Below are positions 59,441-64,000 of a stretch of DNA of 64,000 nt, one piece after another. Source of the DNA: Geobacter sp. (lineage in GTDB: Bacteria; Desulfobacterota; Desulfuromonadia; Geobacterales; DSM-12255). How positions within the stretch are numbered: the stretch's first letter is position 1; each line of letters starts with the position of its first letter. The DNA is taken from NCBI GenBank assembly GCA_009684525.1, contig WKKR01000002.1:1046027-1110026 (forward strand). Direction: 5' to 3'. Made by a program: the position numbers and the translations under genes. The notes beneath the pieces were generated by a model. That model was not told the origin of the DNA. It did no database searches and was given only the letters and a program-made list of their open reading frames with translations.

Positions 59441-61099
59441 TCAGACGACCCTGTTAATCAGGTTTACGAACAGAGACAGTATGCTCGCGAGGATAACGAC
59501 ACGATTTTGTCTGACATCGTTGCTGATCAGAAAGAGTTTGTAGGCGACGAACAGGATGATCGATTTGCCTGCAACGGTGAGCAGGTGATACGGAGCGGTT
59601 AACTGGTCCGGCATGAGTGGTATGAAGATAACCGCCAGCAGTACGGAAAACTCAATCGCCGAATCCATCAGGATATTGAAGCGTTTGCGGATGAATATTT
59701 TAATCCCGATGATCAGTGCAAGAAGTGCAAACAGATAGGCGGAATACGCGAGAACCGGGACATCTCCTATGGTTGCGCTGTGCCCGTAATTTTCCGCTTC
59801 GTAGAGAAGATAAGCCCCGGTAAGGTAGAGGCCTATCAGGAGCAGTTGGTTCGTCCAGGTTCGGTTGAACGCCACACCTATAAGGAGGGAGCAGAGGAGA
59901 ATTGCTGATGCGACTGCATGGTAGGGGTTCGGGACTAGATCGACAGGCAATGCGATTACCAGAATGAGGACCGCGAGATATCGGGCAATCAACAACAGCT
60001 TGTCACCCAAGCGCTCTATGGCGGAGTTCCACTCCGTTACAAGAAGCAATGTGTCGGCATCGATCTTGCCATCCCCTTTTGGGTAATATTTGGCGAGTAG
60101 GGATAGCAGTAGATAGAATATGACCGTTGCGAGGATGACGAACAGAAACAACGAAGAGTCGCTGGCGTTGAAGTACAGCACCGCTACCGCAGCCATGAAA
60201 TACGACCAGCCGAATACTGCCAGTACTGATGCTTTGTGTCCCAGCCCGATATCAAGGAGACGATGGTGAAGGTGGGCTCTGTCGGCGCTCATGACAGGCC
60301 TGCCGCTGATCAGTCGCCCCGCGATGACATACAGCGTGTCGAATACCGGCACGGAAAGGATGATCAGGATTGCAACCGGGGAGACAGTGGGAGAAACATC
60401 AAGCAGGCGCACGCCCAGCATCCCCAGGGTGAATCCGAGCAGGTTGCTGCCGGCGTCACCCATGAATATCCGGGCAGGATAGGCATTGTGCGCCAGAAAG
60501 CCGATGACTGCTCCCAGGAGCGCCGCACTGACAAAGAAGACCTGCCGCGAGCCGGTTTCCAACGCAACAATTGCCAGGGCGAGGCAGGCAATGGCCGAAA
60601 CACCTCCAGCCAATCCATCAAGCCCATCTATCATGTTTAACGAGTTTATCAGTCCAACGATGCAGAATATGGTAAAGGGGATGGCAAATGCCGTGGGGAG
60701 CTCGATGTTCCCCATGACAAAGAGGTCGCCGAGATGGCTGATGTGGTTCTGGCTGATGATGACCCCGACGCTGGTCCCGATGATCTGGCCTGCGAGTTTC
60801 TGTACCGATGTCAGGCCGCGCAGATCGTCGATAAATCCAACGAAAAAGATGATGAGCCCACCGGTGACGAGCCCGGAAATAAACGTGGTTGCCGTGCAGA
60901 ATAACAGCACCGATATCAACAGCCCGCAGAGTATGGCAATCCCGCCGATGCGGGGAACCGCCCGGTCGTGAACCTTTCGCTCGTTATCCGGCATGTCGAC
61001 GCCGCCAACCCTGATCGAAAGGTTGTACAGGGAAGGCATGACCAGCAACGAGGCCATCAATGCCGTGAGGAAAATATAAAAGAGCTTTATCGGTGGCAT
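59441..61099 (-). CDS. WecA-like undecaprenyl-phosphate sugar-1-phosphate transferase with membrane extension
   Basis: 552 residues. The first 340 are a MraY/WecA-type polyprenyl-phosphate transferase with about ten helices: FFVGFIDDLRGL (Asp-Asp), LNMIDGLDGLAGG, FMGDAGSNLLGF and HLHHRLLDIGLGHK are the catalytic motifs. It would start the repeat unit by moving GlcNAc-1-P or a similar sugar-P to undecaprenyl phosphate. The last 210 residues (about 345-552) carry about six further hydrophobic helices not found in WecA itself, which is usually around 360 residues. Such extended forms occur in Deltaproteobacteria. The ribosome site is weak. It lies between the Wza-like gene and Wzz. Confidence 0.87.
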   Translation of the reverse strand: MPPIKLFYIFLTALMASLLVMPSLYNLSIRVGGVDMPDNERKVHDRAVPRIGGIAILCGLLISVLLFCTATTFISGLVTGGLIIFFVGFIDDLRGLTSVQKLAGQIIGTSVGVIISQNHISHLGDLFVMGNIELPTAFAIPFTIFCIVGLINSLNMIDGLDGLAGGVSAIACLALAIVALETGSRQVFFVSAALLGAVIGFLAHNAYPARIFMGDAGSNLLGFTLGMLGVRLLDVSPTVSPVAILIILSVPVFDTLYVIAGRLISGRPVMSADRAHLHHRLLDIGLGHKASVLAVFGWSYFMAAVAVLYFNASDSSLFLFVILATVIFYLLLSLLAKYYPKGDGKIDADTLLLVTEWNSAIERLGDKLLLIARYLAVLILVIALPVDLVPNPYHAVASAILLCSLLIGVAFNRTWTNQLLLIGLYLTGAYLLYEAENYGHSATIGDVPVLAYSAYLFALLALIIGIKIFIRKRFNILMDSAIEFSVLLAVIFIPLMPDQLTAPYHLLTVAGKSIILFVAYKLFLISNDVRQNRVVILASILSLFVNLINRVV

Positions 61100-61131
61100 A
61101 GTATGGATGGACCGTTATTGTCTCATGTTTG

Positions 61132-63813
61132 CTATCTCAACCCCAGCAGCACCGTTCCTGCCGTAACGGCAATCTGGGACATGATGGTGGTGATTTCCTT
61201 GATATTGCGCAGCCAGGCGGTCCTTTCGAATCGTTGCGGGACGACGATGGCGTCGCCGGCAGCGATCTGCTCGTTGAGAAAACCCCCGCCGAAGATCGAT
61301 GCCAGAGAGGAGTACTGCTGACGGCTGAAGATCGAGCCGTCGGCACGGATTACATAGATCCCGTCTCCGTCACTGTCCAGGGTTGTGCCGCCGGCAAGGT
61401 TGAGATAATACGCAACATCTTTTTCGTCGATGTGTATGAAACTGGTGGGATTGACGACTCGTCCCAGCACGGCGACCGAACTGGTGGATTGGGGGACTTC
61501 AAGGGTGTCGCCACCCATGACCTCGATGTCGTAGGGGGAACCGGCAAATTGATCCAGGGCGGGAAGATGGATGACCATACGCCCTTCGGCCTTGGCCGCC
61601 TTGAGCAGTTGCAGGTTGCGCCGCACCCCTTCCAGTGTCGCCTTGGCCGAAGCGAGTTCTTCCTGGCTGCTGGCAATGGTTGCCAACTCGGTCATCTTGG
61701 TGTTCACCTCGAGTTCTGCATTTGAAAGAAATTCGTCCATCCGTTTCTGTTGCAGTTCGCGGACTGAGGCACGGGTGAACTTGGCACCGTGGAGGTAGGC
61801 CTTGGGGGTGAAGCCGCCGGCCCGACGGATCACTGAGCTGAGCCGCTCTCCCTTGAAAATCGGATAGGTGCCGGGGAAGACGAATTCTCCTTTGAGGGTG
61901 ATATAACGCTCGTTCTCTTCTGCCCAGTTGGGAATCTTTCTCACCGTCAGCTCATCATAGGGTTGTAACAGGATGTTGTCGCTGGGGTTTCCTTTCAGGG
62001 CTTCTTCCAGGCTGATGTTGATCGGGCAGCTGGTCACTGAGGATGTGGTCCTGTTGATGCGGGTTATCTCGGCCGTGGAGAGATATGCGGTCTGGCGCGG
62101 ATTGCCGGCGAACATCAGGAGGTCGCGCACCCGCATGTTCCTGAAAAGGCGGTATTCACCCGGTCTCTGGATCTCTCCGTTGATCCGGACACGGGGCATT
62201 TCTTCCATTTCCCAGCGGGAGAAGATGCGGATCGTATCGAATTCATGCAGTTCCAGGTTGTTGGCCGGGTCATTGGCAAGGGCGCTGTTTATATTGAAAT
62301 AAAGCACTTCAGGGTGATAATCAGGGGGATAGAGCCGGATGACCTGCCCGGCATCGGCATAGTATTCGGGCAGGAGATTGTCCTTGGACAGGAGCTGATC
62401 CACCCGCATGCCGGGCTGCAGGGCATAGTCGCCGGGACGCAGCACGTACCCTTCGAGGCGCGCATAGCCTCGCAGAGTGCTGTCGATGGGGAATATCTTG
62501 ACCAGGTCCATATCCTGGATGGGGATGGCACCCGTCTGTTCGTCCAGGGTCTTTTCGGACGACTTGGGGTCGAGATGGACGTCGGTGACTACTTTTTTGT
62601 CATGGGCATCTACCCGCGAAATCTGCAGTCGCTGGAGATAGCCGGTGGGAATGATGCCACCGGCCAGGGCAAGGAGTTCCTTAAGGGTCTTTTCCCCCTT
62701 GAGTTCATAGACCGCCGGGCGGCGCACATTGCCTGCAATCCCGGCTACCGGACCGATATTAGGCACGAAAACGATGTCGCCGGGCTGGAGGCGGATATCG
62801 CGGCTCTTGTCTCCCTTGAGAAAGAATTCATAGAGGTCGACGGTCTCGATGACCCTGCTGTCACGCCGGATGGCAATGGACCGGAGGCTCCCGTTCTTGG
62901 TGGGGCCGCCGGCAGCTGCCAGAGCGTTGATCAAGGTTGAAAGGGAGGAGACCGAGTAGTCGCCGGGGGCTTGCACTTCGCCGACTACATATACTTTGAT
63001 CAGGCGCAATTTCCCCATGGTGAGGGTAAACTGGAAATCCTTGAATACCTTGGCGAGCTGGCCATTGAGCAACGCGGGCAGCTGTCCGAATTTGACTCCG
63101 GAGACCTTGACCGTTCCCACCCTGGGAAGGGTAATTTCTCCGCTGCGGTTGACCTCCAGTTCGTAGGTCCCTTCGATGCTGCCCCAAAGTGTCAGAGCAA
63201 TCCGGTCACCGCTCCCCAGAATATAGTCCGGCCCGACCGGAATATCGGAAAGGGCTGCGAATCCCTGGGTCTCGGGGCGGAAGTAGTTGTAACCGAACTG
63301 AGTCAACTGGGTGAAAGAGAAGGGCTGCGGCACGGTCTTGTCGGCATTCGTGACTGAGTCCTGCATGGCGCGCTCGATGGAGGATATTTCCGCTGTCGCG
63401 TCGGGCACGGTTGTCTTGGGTGGGACAGAAGCGGTTTCGGCAGGGGGGGTGCCAGGAGTCGCCGGGGAGGCTGTATTGGTTGTAGAGCTCGGACCCTGGG
63501 CTGTCTGCGACGGCAGGGTTGTTTGCCCGATCAATCCGGCATTTGTGCCGGGAATCGAATTGAGCCTGGTTGGTAACGTGGGCGCCGGCACTGGCGAAAG
63601 ATTCGCAGGTGCTCCAGCAGGTTGCGATACAACAGACGTTGCCGGCAGGGGGTAGGTTGAAGTGGGCAATGTATTATTATAGTTATAGAAAGGCATCGTC
63701 TGCGATGTGGCAGTGGATGGGGAAGTTTCAGCGCCTGCCCGCTGTATGGGTTGCAGCAGGACCAACATGCTGCCGAAAAGGAGTAAGGTCAAAAAAGCCC
63801 TGAAACGTTTCAT
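61132..63813 (-). CDS. Wza-like polysaccharide export protein with many SLBB domains
   Basis: An 893-residue exported protein with a Sec signal (AFLTLLLFGSMLVLLQPIQRAG to about residue 28). A Ser/Thr/Pro/Ala-rich linker follows (about 30-150), then the Poly_export domain (VGPDYILGSGDRIALTLWGS at about 190-275), and then about six SLBB-type domains with recurring VYVVGEVQAPGDYSVSS, VFVPNIGPVAG and INGEIQRPGEYRLFRN. A helical stretch is near residue 690. Two hydrophobic positions at the end (VTAGTVLLGLR) may anchor it. It forms the outer-membrane channel or periplasmic conduit for the polymer. GAGGGAG precedes ATG 63813; it is the first gene of the minus operon, with the promoter expected in 63814-63960. 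Confidence 0.87.
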   Translation of the reverse strand: MKRFRAFLTLLLFGSMLVLLQPIQRAGAETSPSTATSQTMPFYNYNNTLPTSTYPLPATSVVSQPAGAPANLSPVPAPTLPTRLNSIPGTNAGLIGQTTLPSQTAQGPSSTTNTASPATPGTPPAETASVPPKTTVPDATAEISSIERAMQDSVTNADKTVPQPFSFTQLTQFGYNYFRPETQGFAALSDIPVGPDYILGSGDRIALTLWGSIEGTYELEVNRSGEITLPRVGTVKVSGVKFGQLPALLNGQLAKVFKDFQFTLTMGKLRLIKVYVVGEVQAPGDYSVSSLSTLINALAAAGGPTKNGSLRSIAIRRDSRVIETVDLYEFFLKGDKSRDIRLQPGDIVFVPNIGPVAGIAGNVRRPAVYELKGEKTLKELLALAGGIIPTGYLQRLQISRVDAHDKKVVTDVHLDPKSSEKTLDEQTGAIPIQDMDLVKIFPIDSTLRGYARLEGYVLRPGDYALQPGMRVDQLLSKDNLLPEYYADAGQVIRLYPPDYHPEVLYFNINSALANDPANNLELHEFDTIRIFSRWEMEEMPRVRINGEIQRPGEYRLFRNMRVRDLLMFAGNPRQTAYLSTAEITRINRTTSSVTSCPINISLEEALKGNPSDNILLQPYDELTVRKIPNWAEENERYITLKGEFVFPGTYPIFKGERLSSVIRRAGGFTPKAYLHGAKFTRASVRELQQKRMDEFLSNAELEVNTKMTELATIASSQEELASAKATLEGVRRNLQLLKAAKAEGRMVIHLPALDQFAGSPYDIEVMGGDTLEVPQSTSSVAVLGRVVNPTSFIHIDEKDVAYYLNLAGGTTLDSDGDGIYVIRADGSIFSRQQYSSLASIFGGGFLNEQIAAGDAIVVPQRFERTAWLRNIKEITTIMSQIAVTAGTVLLGLR

Positions 63814-63961
63814 TGAGACTCCCTCTGGAATGTATGGAGAAACGTTGCTACATTCAGCATGATTCTATAACAAGTTCTGTCAGGAAAATAAAGTGGTTAG
63901 TCGTTAGCTCGCTTTTATATATAATTTATAGCATGCGATCACGCCAGCTGAAAAAAACTCC

Positions 63962-63991
63962 TTGACGGTGCAGCGGGGAGTTTGCTATAAG
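63962..63991 (+). promoter_or_regulatory. Sigma-70-type promoter reading out of the window
   Basis: TTGACG (63962-63967), an 18-base spacer and TATAAG (63986-63991) lie on the + strand, divergent from the export operon. It would drive a gene to the right of the window. Confidence 0.45.
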
Positions 63992-64000
63992 ACCACTTCG

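Overview
The window looks like the chromosome of a Geobacter-type bacterium (order Geobacterales, Desulfuromonadota). The grounds are high GC, a two-gene DUF3343/YedF selenium-metabolism pair, the zapB-zapA-(6S RNA)-fthC-rny-ymdB order, a very large surface protein with a dockerin-like tail, a c-type cytochrome fused to a ligand-binding domain, and a giant multicopper oxidase of the OmpB/OmpC kind. This placement rests on gene content and recalled family traits, not on a database search. No tRNA, rRNA or CRISPR array was seen.

Layout. (1) 1-6063: end of a polysaccharide locus on the + strand (flippase C-terminus, one GT2 and two GT4 glycosyltransferases, a YfhO-like membrane protein). (2) 6053-14565: housekeeping genes, namely a TrmN6-like methyltransferase, a DciA-like protein, the DUF3343/yedF pair, leuB, two different aspartate-semialdehyde dehydrogenases separated by a wrecked LysE/ArgO exporter gene, a small secreted protein and pyruvate kinase. 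(3) 15003-22521: a 1999-residue secreted repeat protein and an Rh-type ammonium channel. (4) 22667-29596: roadblock protein, ftsY, zapB, zapA, a probable 6S RNA, 5-formyl-THF cyclo-ligase, RNase Y, YmdB-like phosphoesterase and tyrS, interspersed with two families of palindromic intergenic repeats. (5) 29675-32823 (- strand): a four-gene unit of a small anchored protein, an FtsX-type permease, an ABC ATPase and a polytopic membrane protein with a DsbB/VKOR-like CPFC motif. An ISL3 transposase relic follows. (6) 33716-46227: PAS sensor kinase plus NtrC-class regulator, a good sigma-54-type promoter, then FKBP isomerase, SCO1-like protein, cytochrome/ligand-binding fusion, small basic exported protein and a 1562-residue multicopper oxidase, ended by a perfect 18-bp terminator stem. 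(7) 46371-63813 (- strand): a complete Wzx/Wzy-type polysaccharide locus reading leftwards from the Wza-like exporter through a WecA-like initiator, Wzz, Wzx, three methyltransferases, five GT4 enzymes and Wzy to a WecG/TagA-type transferase.

How the parts may work together. Region 6 reads as one envelope copper/electron-transfer module: the regulator pair sits just upstream of a sigma-54-type promoter, and SCO (copper delivery), FKBP (folding), cytochrome and copper oxidase form a coherent export set. Region 5 couples a MacB/LolD-like ABC machine to a likely membrane thiol-oxidoreductase. Region 7 is self-sufficient for making and exporting a capsule or O-polysaccharide; its central genes are visibly AT-richer than the flanks, which suggests acquisition by transfer. 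Functions of regions 5 and 6 are inference from domains and neighbourhood.
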